A stretch of 64,000 nucleotides of DNA from Hippophae tibetana (GCA_037013495.1 CM072801.1:74447816-74511815), one strand, 5' to 3'; positions 1 to 8,872 are shown, counted from the stretch's first letter. The notes: generated by a model from the sequence alone, not told the origin. Numbers and translations are program-made.

Positions 1-1029
1 CAGAAACCAAACAAAGGACAAAACGTTTCAAATCTAAAATTCAAAAAATAGATACACGAAGATAGATACACTACTTCAGCAACACAGGCTATAAAACCAA
101 ATTATGTGTATCCTTTTCGCGGACAACCTAATAACCATAGAACAATAAAGAATAAGAAATATTGAATTACCAAGAAAATGGTTAAGATGTAAAAATTGAA
201 ATCAAAAAGAGTTAGAACAAAAAACAACGCAACAAAGTGGGACCAAAATTTAAAAAGTCAATACGTATTGCAAACGACGGAATTTGGTTTCAAAAACACC
301 GAGAAATAAAGTATCGATTTGGTGCGGTTTTAGGTATCCAAACAAGCTTCAATTTGATATTTTATAATAGGCATTTCGATACTCGAATTAAAATTAATAA
401 CATTTTAAAGTTTTAAACACAATTAATCCCTTTACTTTTTTGAAACGATGAATGTATTAGCTCTCTTGTATTTCTCAAGAACAAAGTTTGGTATAACTCA
501 AAAAACAAAGAAAAGTAAAAGATACTAACATTTTAAAGAAAACATCGAAATGAAATCCAAAGAGGAAAACAATGACAACAAAGTAGTAAAAAAACACAAG
601 ATTTGAGGGACAAATTTCCTTTCTTTTTTTGGTATTTGTGACTTAAGAAAGCAGAAACCAAACAAAGGACAAAATATTTCAAATCTAAAATTCAAAAAAT
701 AGATATACGCAGATAGATACACTACTTCAGCAACTCAGGCTATAAAACCAAATTATGTGTATCCTTTTCGCGGACAACCTAATAACCTTAGAACAATAAG
801 GAATAAGAAATATTGAATTACCAAGAAAATGGTTAAGATGTAAAAATTGAAATCATAAAGAGTTAGAACAAAAAACAACGCAACAAGGTGGGACCAAAAT
901 TTAAGAAGTCAATACGTATTGCAAATGACGGAATTTGGTTTCAAAAACACCGAAAAATAAAGTATCGATTTGGTGCGGTTTTAGGTATCCAAACAATCTT
1001 CAATTTGATATTTTATAATAGGCATTTCG

Positions 1030-3850
1030 ATACTGGAATTAAAATTAATAACATTTTAAATTTGTAAACCCAATTAATCCCTTTACTTTTTTGAAACGAT
1101 GAATGTATTAGCTCTCTTGTATTTCTCAAGAACAAAGTTTGGTCTAACTCAAAAAACAAAGAAAAGTAAAAGATACTAACATTTTAAAGAAAACATCGAA
1201 ATGAAATCCAAAGAGGAAAACAATGACAACAAAGTAGTAAAAAAACACAAGACTTGAGGGAGAAATTTCCTTTCTTGTTTTGGCATTTGTGACTTAAGAA
1301 AGCAGAAACCAAACAAAGGACAAAACGTTTCAAATCTAAAATTCAAAAAATAGATATACGAAGATAGATACACTACTTCAGCAACCCAGGCTATAAAACC
1401 AAATGATTTGGATCCTTTTCGTGGACAACCTAATAACCATAGAACAATAAGGAATAAGAAATATTGAATTACCAAGAAAATGGTTAAGATGTAAAAATTG
1501 AAATCATAAAGAGTTAGAACAAAAAACAACATAATAAGGTGGGACCAAAATTTAAGAAGTCAATACGTATTGCAAATGACGGAATTGGGTTTCAGAAACA
1601 TGGGGAACTATAGTGTCTCTTTGGTGCGGTTTTAGGTATCCAAAGAAGCTTTAATTAGATATTTTATAATAGGCATTTCGATACACAAAATAATATTTTG
1701 AAAACATTTTAAAGTTGTAACCCCCATTAATTCTTTTAGTTTTTTGAAACGATGAACTGTATTAGATCTCTTGTATTTCTCAAGAACAAAGATTGGTCTA
1801 ACTCAAAAAACAAAGAAAAGTAAAAGATACTAACATTTTAAAGAAAACATCGAAATGAAATCAAAGAGGAAAACAATGACAACAAAGTAGTAAAAAAACA
1901 CAAGACTTGAGGGACAAATTTCCTTTATTTTTTTGGCATTTGTGACTTAAGAAAGCAGAAACCAAACAAAGGACAAAATGTTTCAAATCTAAAATTCAAA
2001 AAATAGATATACGAAGATAGATACACTACTTCAGCAACCCAGGCTATAAAACCAAATGATGTGGATCCTTTTCGCGGACAACCTAATAACCATAGAACAA
2101 TAAGGAATAAGAAATATTGAATTACCAAGAAAATGGTTAAGATGTAAAAATTGAAATCATAAAGAGTTAGACCAAAAAACAAAGCAGCAAGGTGGGACCA
2201 AAAGTTAAGAAGTCAATACGTATTGCAAATGACGGAATTTGGTTTCAAAAACACCGAGAAATAAAGTATCGATTTGGTGCGGTTTTAGGTATCCAAACAA
2301 GCTTCAATTTGATATTTTATAATAGGCATTTCGATACTGGAATTAAAATTAATAACATTTTAAATTTGTAAACCCAATTAATCCCTTTACTTTTTTGAAA
2401 CGATGAAATGTATTAACTCTCTTGTATTTCTCAAGAACAAAGATTGGTCTAACTCAAAAAACAAAGAAAAGTAAAAGATACTAACATTTTAAAGAAAACA
2501 TCGAAATGAAATCCAAAGAGGAAAACAACGACAACAAAGTAGTAAAAAAACACAAGACTTGAGGGACAAATTTCCTTTCTTGTTTTGGCATTTGTGACTT
2601 AAGAAAGCAGAAACCAAACAAAGGACAAAACGTTTCAAATCTAAAATTCAAAAAATAGATATACGAAGATAGATACACTACTTCAGCAACCCAGGCTATA
2701 AAACCAAATGATTTGGATCCTTTTCGTGGACAACCTAATAACCATAGAACAATAAGGAATAAGAAATATTGAATTACCAAGAAAATGGTTAAGATGTAAA
2801 AATTGAAATCATAAAGAGTTAGAACAAAAAACAACATAATAAGGTGGGACCAAAATTTAAGAAGTCAATACGTATTGCAAATGACGGAATTGGGTTTCAG
2901 AAACATGGGGAACTATAGTGTCTCTTTGGTGCGGTTTTAGGTATCCAAAGAAGCTTTAATTAGATATTTTATAATAGGCATTTCGATACACAAAATAATA
3001 TTTTGAAAACATTTTAAAGTTGTAACCCCCATTAATTCTTTTAGTTTTTTGAAACGATGAACTGTATTAGATCTCTTGTATTTCTCAAGAACAAAGATTG
3101 GTCTAACTCAAAAAACAAAGAAAAGTAAAAGATACTAACATTTTAAAGAAAACATCGAAATGAAATCAAAGAGGAAAACAATGACAACAAAGTAGTAAAA
3201 AAACACAAGACTTGAGGGACAAATTTCCTTTATTTTTTTGGCATTTGTGACTTAAGAAAGCAGAAACCAAACAAAGGACAAAATGTTTCAAATCTAAAAT
3301 TCAAAAAATAGATATACGAAGATAGATACACTACTTCAGCAACCCAGGCTATAAAACCAAATGATGTGGATCCTTTTCGCGGACAACCTAATAACCATAG
3401 AACAATAAGGAATAAGAAATATTGAATTACCAAGAAAATGGTTAAGATGTAAAAATTGAAATCATAAAGAGTTAGACCAAAAAACAAAGCAGCAAGGTGG
3501 GACCAAAAGTTAAGAAGTCAATACGTATTGCAAATGACGGAATTTGGTTTCAAAAACACCGAGAAATAAAGTATCGATTTGGTGCGGTTTTAGGTATCCA
3601 AACAAGCTTCAATTTGATATTTTATAATAGGCATTTCGATACTCGAATTAAAATTAATAACATTTTAAATTTGTAAACCCAATTAATCCCTTTACTTTTT
3701 TGAAACGATGAAATGTATTAACTCTCTTGTATTTCTCAAGAACAAAGATTGGTCTAACTCAAAAAACAAAGAAAAGTAAAAGATACTAACATTTTAAAGA
3801 AAACATCGAAATGAAATCCAAAGAGGAAAACAACGACAACAAAGTAGTAA
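1030..3850. repeat. Dimeric higher-order repeat, period 1305 bp
   Basis: The sequence from about 1030 to 2545 recurs almost unchanged at about 2335 to 3850. Shared private variants include ATTTGGATCCTTTTCGTGG near 1405 and 2710, and a divergent stretch near 1571-1620 and 2876-2925 reading CATGGGGAACTATAGTGTC where other monomers have CACCGAGAAATAAAGTATC. Neighbouring monomers within the dimer differ much more than monomers one dimer apart, which defines a two-monomer higher-order unit. Confidence 0.85.
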
Positions 3851-4620
3851 AAAAACACAAGACTTGAGGGACAAATTTCCTTTCTTTTTTTGGCATTTGT
3901 GACTTAAGAAAGCAGAAACCAATCAAAGGACAAAATGTTTCAAATCTAAAATTCATAAAATAGATACACGAAGATAGATACACTACTTTCAGCAACCAAG
4001 GATATGAGACTAAATTATGTTGATCCTTTTCACAAACAACCTAATACCTTAGAACACAAAGTAATAAGAAATATTTAATTACCAAGAAAATGGTTAAGAT
4101 GTAAAAATTGAAATCATAAAGAGTTAGAACAAAAAAATAACGCAGCAAGGTGGGACCAAAATTTAAGAAGTCAATACATATTTCAAATGACGGAATTTGT
4201 TTTCAAAAACACCGAGAAATAAAGTATCGATTTGGTGTGGTTTTAGGTATCCAAACAAGCTACAATTTGATATTTTATAATAGGCATTTCGATACTCGAA
4301 TTAAAATTAATAACATTTTAAATTTGTAGACCCAATTAATCCCTTTACTTTTTTGAAACGATGAATGTATTAGCTCTCTTGTATTTCTCAAGAACAAAGA
4401 TTGGTCTAACTCAATAAACAAAGAAAAGTAAAAGATACTAACATTTTAAAGAAAACATCGAAATGACAACAAAGTAGTAAAAAAACACAAGACTTGAGGG
4501 ACAAATTTCCTTTCTTTTTTTGGTATTTCTGACTTAAGAAAGCAGAAACCAAACAAAGGACAAAATATTTCAAATCTAAAATTCAAAAAATAGATATACG
4601 CAGATAGATACACTACTTCA

Positions 4621-4625
4621 GCAAC
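4621..4625. repeat. Target-site duplication, left copy (GCAAC)
   Basis: GCAAC directly precedes the 5' LTR terminus TGATGAG and is repeated directly after the 3' LTR terminus CATCA at 18076-18080. A 5-bp duplication is the expected size for Ty3/gypsy integrases. The target lies in the satellite landmark CAGCAAC. Confidence 0.97.
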
Positions 4626-4939
4626 TGATGAGTGCTCAAAAAGCACTAAAATAACCATGATTTTATGTACCTTAATTGATTAAAAATACATATATTTATA
4701 TGTTTTATCATATATTTATATAAATTTGTCTTTTTCGGAATCACGGGTATTTTTATTATTTTTCAGGTATTTTGGCTTAAAAACGCAATGTAAAGACTCA
4801 AAGAGGAATATTTGAAGCAATACATCACAAATATATCAACAAAGAAGTGAGAAAAGGTCAACAAACATGGAAAAATCGGACGAAATGGGTCGAAAAGGTC
4901 AAAAATGTCAAAAAGACGGAAATTGCGCGCCGCAGCCCA

Positions 4940-5020
4940 GCCGTGCGCGCATCCCAGCGCCCCAGCGCCCAGCCGCGCGCGCCCCAGCGCGCGCCCCAGC
5001 AGCCCCCCTCCGCGCGCCCA
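4940..5020 (+). repeat. GC-rich, CGCG-dense block in the 5' LTR
   Basis: An 81-bp stretch of almost pure G/C made of CGCGC and CCCAGC words, in an otherwise AT-rich LTR. The matching part of the 3' LTR (16388-16525) is 138 bp and only partly alignable, while the flanks on both sides are nearly identical. The difference accounts for the whole 57-bp length difference between the LTRs. It lies just upstream of the G-box and bZIP sites. The block is non-coding; overlapping plus- and minus-strand frames through it are Ala/Arg/Pro-rich artefacts. Confidence 0.85.
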
Positions 5021-5041
5021 ACGCGCTTTCGCCCCATTTTT

Positions 5042-5090
5042 CACGTGCAGCCGCCCCTGTGACGTCATGCTGACGTCATTGATGACATCA
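5042..5090 (+). promoter_or_regulatory. G-box plus three TGAC(G/A)TCA sites (bZIP-type module)
   Basis: CACGTG at 5042-5047 is followed by TGACGTCA at 5060-5067 and 5071-5078 and by TGACATCA at 5083-5090. Starts are 11 and 12 bp apart, about one helical turn each. In plants CACGTG and TGACGTCA are classic bZIP targets, and closely spaced TGACG motifs form as-1-type elements bound by TGA factors. The cluster lies about 70-115 bp upstream of the TATA box, a sensible place for an enhancer. The same cluster is intact in the 3' LTR at 16547-16594. Confidence 0.65.
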
Positions 5091-5158
5091 GCAATTCCAA
5101 TACGCGTTTTTACATTTTTTTAACATTTTTTTACTCATTTTTTCTCTCCATCCTCACC

Positions 5159-5166
5159 TATAAATA
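5159..5166 (+). promoter_or_regulatory. TATA box of the 5' LTR promoter
   Basis: TATAAATA, followed by a C-run and a pyrimidine-rich CTTCACTTC/CTCTC stretch typical of plant transcription starts. It is identical in the 3' LTR at 16663-16670. Transcription would start about 30 bp downstream, near 5190-5200, placing the U3/R boundary there; the exact start is not visible. Confidence 0.75.
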
Positions 5167-5930
5167 CCCCCTTCCCTTCACTTCAAATCACACCTTCAAA
5201 ACTCACTTCTCTCTCCTTTCTTTCTCTCATTTCTTAGTTTTTAGTTTCTCTTAGTTTCTTTCTAAGTTTCTAAGCTTTTCTTAGTTTTTCTCTTAGTTTT
5301 TAGTTCAATTCTCTTAGGTTTAGTGTTCTTCTCTTTTTGAGAGGAACTTGTAATGTTTTTGTAATAATTTAGATTTTTGATTCAATATATGGAAGTGCAA
5401 ATTCCGCTCGGAGGTTTTCTAGCAACGGGAATAGCGTCGAAGTTCTGTAAGGATTTTATTTTCTTTACAGTTATTTTTATGCTTTATTCTTACATGTTAT
5501 ATTCAACTTGTCTGTGGTTAAATTTAACTATGCTAGCTGTTTAGTAAAAATGATGTAATAACGACGTTGTTATGCTTGCGAAATATTAAATAGGTAAAAA
5601 TCTTTAAAATGAATTGATTTTGTTTTTATTCAAGATTTTATATTAAGAATGTTAGAGAGAAATATATTATTTTTCATTACAAACTTAAACCCGAAAATTA
5701 GATTTTAAGGTTTAGTTATCCGGTCTAATTTAGAGTAGTGCTCTTTTATTTGTTGGTACAATCGCCCGGTAGTTAGAGTGAAACTCTATTTCAAAAGTTT
5801 TTATAAGAATTATTATGTGAAAATGTATTGACAACATGTTTTCAATAGTGGTTTTAAAACTTGAAAGTTAGTACTCGGATAATTAAATTCTTAAGTTTAA
5901 TTTGGACACCTTGAATAATGTTTAAATTGT

Positions 5931-6082
5931 CTAACCCCACCAAAGGTGGCATTTAAATGGTTCATTTTCAATCTCTTAGAAAAAGGAATTAATTTAATTA
6001 AGCATATTAGTTATCAACCCCACCCATAGGTGTTAATTGATTTGTTTAGTTAACAAAGAATATCTAACCCCACCAAAGGTGG
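5931..6082 (+). repeat. Three CCACC/GGTGG mini-hairpins in the LTR
   Basis: AACCCCACCAAAGGTGG occurs at about 5933-5949 and 6066-6082, and a variant, AACCCCACCCATAGGTG, at about 6016-6032. The two perfect copies form a 5-bp stem CCACC/GGTGG with an AAA loop. All three are repeated in the 3' LTR starting near 17436. The function is unknown. Because this part of the LTR is transcribed, they could act as RNA hairpins. Confidence 0.6.
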
Positions 6083-6225
6083 TATTTATATAAAAAAGAG
6101 AGAATCAATAAAATATCAATTTATATCTTTAATAACCTAGTTAATATGAGCAAGCATAATTAATTTAGTTATTATATCCATAAATACTCCGCTAATATAA
6201 ATGATAAAAATTTGCATGAATATTT

Positions 6226-6352
6226 ATTGAATCCGTATATATGTTTATTTTTAGATAATTATTTATTGAATTTGTATCTATGTTTATTTTTATGTTATTA
6301 GACTATATTTAATTAATCTGTATATATGTTTATTTTATGTTATTAGATTAGG
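6226..6352 (+). repeat. Threefold AT-rich tandem repeat in the LTR
   Basis: Three degenerate copies of about 40-45 bp begin near 6227, 6266 and 6313. Each has the core TTGAAT or TTAAT, then GTATATATGTTTATTTT or GTATCTATGTTTATTTT; the second and third add ATGTTATTAGA. They lie shortly before the conserved 3' end of the LTR and recur in the 3' LTR at about 17731-17857. Confidence 0.6.
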
Positions 6353-6576
6353 AACACAAAAACCAAACTATCGTGACAGGATGTTTAGGATTTAATTTCG
6401 TTTTTAAAAGTTTGAATAATAAATTAAAAACCACATACATTCCTTCCTTAGATCGACCTTGGGAGTATACTTATCATTTTCTTCGAAATGATTCGTGCAC
6501 TTGCGAGAGTTTTATAAATATTAAAACCAAAGTATTTGCGGGAATCGGCGATGCCGGTTTTCGTTCATCAAGTTTT

Positions 6577-6594
6577 TGGCGCCGTTGCCGGGGA
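6577..6594 (+). other. Primer binding site, tRNA-Asp type
   Basis: TGGCGCCGTTGCCGGGGA begins six bases after the 5' LTR end. It is complementary to the 3' end of plant cytosolic tRNA-Asp including CCA (recalled, not searched). A tRNA-Asp primer is typical of Athila-group elements. It would prime minus-strand DNA synthesis. Confidence 0.9.
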
Positions 6595-6992
6595 AGGAAT
6601 AGCGTTTTTAAATTATTTATCAAAATTTTAAAAACATTTTTGTGCTGTAAATAATTGTGATATTTTAATAATAATCAAATTTCAAAATTCATAATAAATA
6701 AATAAAAAAATAAAAAATAAAATAAAAATAAATTTTTTTTTTTTTAATTGTAAAATAATTTAGAAATTTGAAATTTGAAGTAAAATTTTTTACCGTTCAT
6801 GAATAGTAAAAAAAAAAAAATTCAAAATTCAAAATTCAAAAACAAAACTTTTTTTTTAAGTTAATAAGAAATAATATAGCGTGAATAGTAAAATAAAATT
6901 ACCGTTCATAAAAAAAAAAAAAAAAAACATTACTTGAATTTATACCTAATTAACTAAATAACATGAAAAGTAAAAATCTAAGGGAGTTCTGT

Positions 6993-7039
6993 CTAGGAGA
7001 CTAGTTCTTGGAAGCCTTTGTGCCACTAGTCTTTCCTGG
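6993..7039 (+). other. Leader hairpin 1
   Basis: GACTAGT (6999-7005) pairs fully with ACTAGTC (7025-7031). The stem continues outward as CTAGGA (6993-6998) against T, a TT bulge (7033-7034), then CCTGG (7035-7039), with one T-G wobble. The loop is 19 nt. Hairpin 2 repeats the same architecture with different inner pairs. Confidence 0.7.
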
Positions 7040-7053
7040 TAACGTTGCTCTGG

Positions 7054-7102
7054 CTAGGAGAATGGTATTTAAGGTGCCGTTTGCACCACCATTCTTTCCT
7101 GG
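7054..7102 (+). other. Leader hairpin 2
   Basis: GAATGGT (7060-7066) pairs with ACCATTC (7088-7094). The outer stem CTAGGA (7054-7059) pairs with T, a TT bulge (7096-7097) and CCTGG (7098-7102), exactly as in hairpin 1. The apical part adds a perfect inner stem GGTGC (7073-7077) with GCACC (7083-7087). Compared with hairpin 1, two inner base pairs differ and both changes are compensated. Confidence 0.75.
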
Positions 7103-7298
7103 GAGCACTCTTGGTTAATACTAATTATGTTACAAAAAATAAAAAAAAAATAAAAAAAAAATAAAAAAAAATAAAAATTTCTTTTTTTTAGGGTTTAACT
7201 AGTTTTGTTTAGTGTTTTGTATAAAATAACATGTAAATTTTATCTAAATTTTTTTTATTTTGTTGACAGGAGTTTTAAATTTACGATTACAATAGTCT

Positions 7299-8636
7299 AT
7301 GCGTGGTAGGAGATCCTTAGGAAACCCCCTTACACCATATGTAAATAAATTTCATAAATTTAAACAAGTGTCAACAAAACTGGATTCTACCCATCAACCT
7401 GTTTTTGAGCCAAACATAGAACCAAGTCTTAATCCTTTACTAGAACCAAAAGAAATGGAGGAAAACCAACATATTAGGGAAACCACAATGAAAGAGTTTG
7501 CAAGACCGGTAATAGGCACGGCAACTGCCGCTATCCAGTTGGGGGAGGCTGCTCGGAATTACGACCTTAAAAATATTCATTTTTCTATGCTTCCTTCCTT
7601 TTATGGGTTACCTAATGAAGATTCTCTTTCCTTTATGAGAGATTTCTATGCTACGGTCCAAACATTCCCCCTCGGTATTCTAAACGAGGATCAACTTAGG
7701 ATGAGATGTTTTCCCTACACTCTAAAGGATAAGGCCAAAGCTTGGTTGATGTCACTTCCCCCAGGTTCTCTGATGACATGGGGTAACATTTACAATAAAT
7801 TCATGGGAAAATTCTATTCCCATCAAAAAACATCAGAGTTGAGAGGAAAGATTGCTACTTTCTCTCAGATGGATGGAGAACCATTCCATGAAGCTTGGGA
7901 TAGGTTCAAGATGTTTCTCACTCAGTGTCCCCATCATAGCTTTCCCCTGCAGTTGCAGAACCAATTCTTTTACGATGGACTTACACAACAATGTCAGTTC
8001 ATTGTCGACAACGCTGCAGGAGGAGCAATAGGAGAAAAAACTGCCTCAGAGACGTATAACCTCTTTGAGATGTTGGGTGCTAATTCCCAACAGAAAAGCT
8101 CCCGAGTGAGAAAAGCTGGAGTTCATGAAATCGACTCCAGTAATGAAGTTCAACAACAACTTGTTCAACTGACTAAGCAAGTTGCCCTTCTCGCTACACA
8201 AACCAACACCAATAATGATCAATATGGTTTGTATAGCAACATGGGACATGGTACTGAAGCCTGTCCATATCAAGGAGAAACAACTGGACCTGAACAGGTC
8301 AATGTGTTGGGAGCATATCAACAGAGACCAAGGTTTGATCCCAATTCAAATACCTATAATCCTGGGTGGAGAAGTCATCCAAATTTCTCTTGGAGGCAAA
8401 ACAACCCTCCTTTCACTCAAAGCTCAAACCAGGCAGGCCAGCAATTCCACCCACCTATTCCAAGAAGCATTCCCAATAAACCAACCTTGGAGGACAACTT
8501 GAATTCTTTTATTCAAGTCTGTAGGGATAACCAATCTAAAACCAATCAACGGTTGGACTCTGTGGAAGCTTCTATCAAAAAGGTGGAAGTTCAAGTTGAA
8601 CAGTTAGTTGAACATTTGCAAAAAGGCAAAGACTAA
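7299..8636 (+). CDS. gag: Upstream gag-like protein (445 aa), free-standing
   Basis: A retrotransposon Gag-type protein, expected to be a cytoplasmic capsid precursor. Residues about 66-265 align with the gag part of the downstream gag-pol at roughly 70% identity by eye, sharing [18 protein letters not shown] (129-146), FYSHQKT (172-178), PFHEAW (195-200) and VDNAAGG (236-242). A 52-residue N-terminal extension is absent from the second gag. The nucleic-acid-binding zinc knuckle expected at 309-322 is broken: its first two cysteines are Tyr309 and Tyr312, while His317 and Cys322 remain. The protein ends in a coiled-coil-like segment (398-445) and stops where gag-pol continues into protease. 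The frame is fully open. The ATG context is poor (T at -3); Met53 is an in-frame alternative matching the start of the second gag. It may be a functional accessory Gag, or a relic too young to have decayed. Confidence 0.85.
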   Translation: MRGRRSLGNPLTPYVNKFHKFKQVSTKLDSTHQPVFEPNIEPSLNPLLEPKEMEENQHIRETTMKEFARPVIGTATAAIQLGEAARNYDLKNIHFSMLPSFYGLPNEDSLSFMRDFYATVQTFPLGILNEDQLRMRCFPYTLKDKAKAWLMSLPPGSLMTWGNIYNKFMGKFYSHQKTSELRGKIATFSQMDGEPFHEAWDRFKMFLTQCPHHSFPLQLQNQFFYDGLTQQCQFIVDNAAGGAIGEKTASETYNLFEMLGANSQQKSSRVRKAGVHEIDSSNEVQQQLVQLTKQVALLATQTNTNNDQYGLYSNMGHGTEACPYQGETTGPEQVNVLGAYQQRPRFDPNSNTYNPGWRSHPNFSWRQNNPPFTQSSNQAGQQFHPPIPRSIPNKPTLEDNLNSFIQVCRDNQSKTNQRLDSVEASIKKVEVQVEQLVEHLQKGKD

Positions 8637-8702
8637 TTTGATACTTAAATGAATTCAATGAAGAGGAGACATTGAGTTTTTCATTCTGCAATCTCCAAGC
8701 AA

Positions 8703-8752
8703 CGTCTTACTAGAAGACGATAAATTTTAGTCCTGTATGGGAGGTCACCCAT
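8703..8752 (+). other. Twin hairpins after the first gag (copy of the post-pol motif)
   Basis: Hairpin a: CGTCTT, loop ACTAG, AAGACG. Hairpin b: ATGGG, loop AGGTCA, CCCAT. Spacing and sequence parallel 14177-14224 after pol, where the stems are ACGTCTT/AAGACGT and ATGGG/CCCAT. The stems are kept while the loops differ. Confidence 0.75.
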
Positions 8753-8841
8753 TATTGTATTTTCCTTTGTTTTAGTTTGCGTGTAATAAAAATTCAGATG
8801 AAATAAAATTCGTTTGTTTCAAAAAATTCTGTCCATTCACT

Positions 8842-8872
<31 letters not shown>

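Larger units (their letters stand above)
1..4625. repeat. Satellite array, left part (about 7 monomers of ~651 bp)
   Basis: Head-to-tail copies of an AT-rich unit. The landmark CAGCAAC recurs at about 77, 728, 1380, 2033, 2686, 3338, 3990 and 4619, giving a period of 651-653 bp except for the last unit, which is 22 bp short. Other recurring landmarks are TTTTCGCGGACAACC, GGTGCGGTTTTAGGTATCC and AACGATGAATGTATTAGC. Most copies hold one HindIII site (AAGCTT) and one ClaI site (ATCGAT). I found no gene; minus-strand reading frames of 60-118 codons are low-complexity Phe/Leu/Ile translations of the A-rich strand. The array is interrupted at 4625 by the retrotransposon and resumes at 18076. I do not recognise the satellite as a named family. 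Confidence 0.95.
4626..6570 (+). repeat. 5' long terminal repeat (1945 bp)
   Basis: Starts TGATGAGTGCTC and ends CGTTCATCA. It matches 16074-18075 along its whole length apart from the GC-rich block. It carries the promoter: a G-box, two TGACGTCA sites and a TATAAATA box. Upstream of the GC-rich block are two GGTCAA motifs (4856-4861, 4897-4902), which read as W-box cores TTGACC on the minus strand; this is suggestive only. The 3' half holds three CCACC/GGTGG-type mini-hairpins and a threefold AT-rich repeat. A 93-codon frame at 6373-6654 runs across the LTR end and the primer site and is not a gene. Confidence 0.97.
6595..7298 (+). other. Untranslated leader between primer site and first gag ORF
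   Basis: About 700 bases without a credible ORF. It is rich in A and T homopolymers and AAAATAAAA-type microsatellite (about 6690-6750, 6810-6930, 7130-7190), with one more GC-balanced island at 6980-7115 that holds two hairpins. The end (7240-7270) is T-rich and finishes with TGTTGACAGG, which resembles a plant 3' splice site; I could not identify a matching donor, so splicing is only a possibility. Confidence 0.7.

Noticed and set aside
1176..1532. Minus-strand frames of 65-128 codons in nearly every satellite monomer, Phe/Leu/Ile-rich and membrane-like
   Set aside because: They are complements of A-rich satellite DNA, change length with single-base variants between monomers, and lack a conserved start, stop or domain. 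The repetition comes from the satellite itself.
4763..5123. Ala/Arg/Pro-rich frames on both strands through the LTR GC-rich block (also 16211-16627)
   Set aside because: Several overlapping frames in a CGCG-rich low-complexity block that rearranges between the two LTRs; not coding.
6373..6654. 93-codon plus frame at the end of the 5' LTR (and its partner at 17878-18162)
   Set aside because: It runs across the LTR end and the primer binding site, and its 3' LTR version runs into the satellite, so the C-termini are unrelated accidents.
7130..7190. A/T microsatellites in the leader as origin or scaffold-attachment signals
   Set aside because: Plain low-complexity AAAATAAAA runs; nothing beyond composition supports a function.
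8046..8321. Minus-strand and alternative-frame ORFs inside gag and gag-pol (for example 8182-8502 +, 10117-10317 -, 12640-12864 -)
   Set aside because: Shadows of strong plus-strand coding sequence with clear protein-family motifs.
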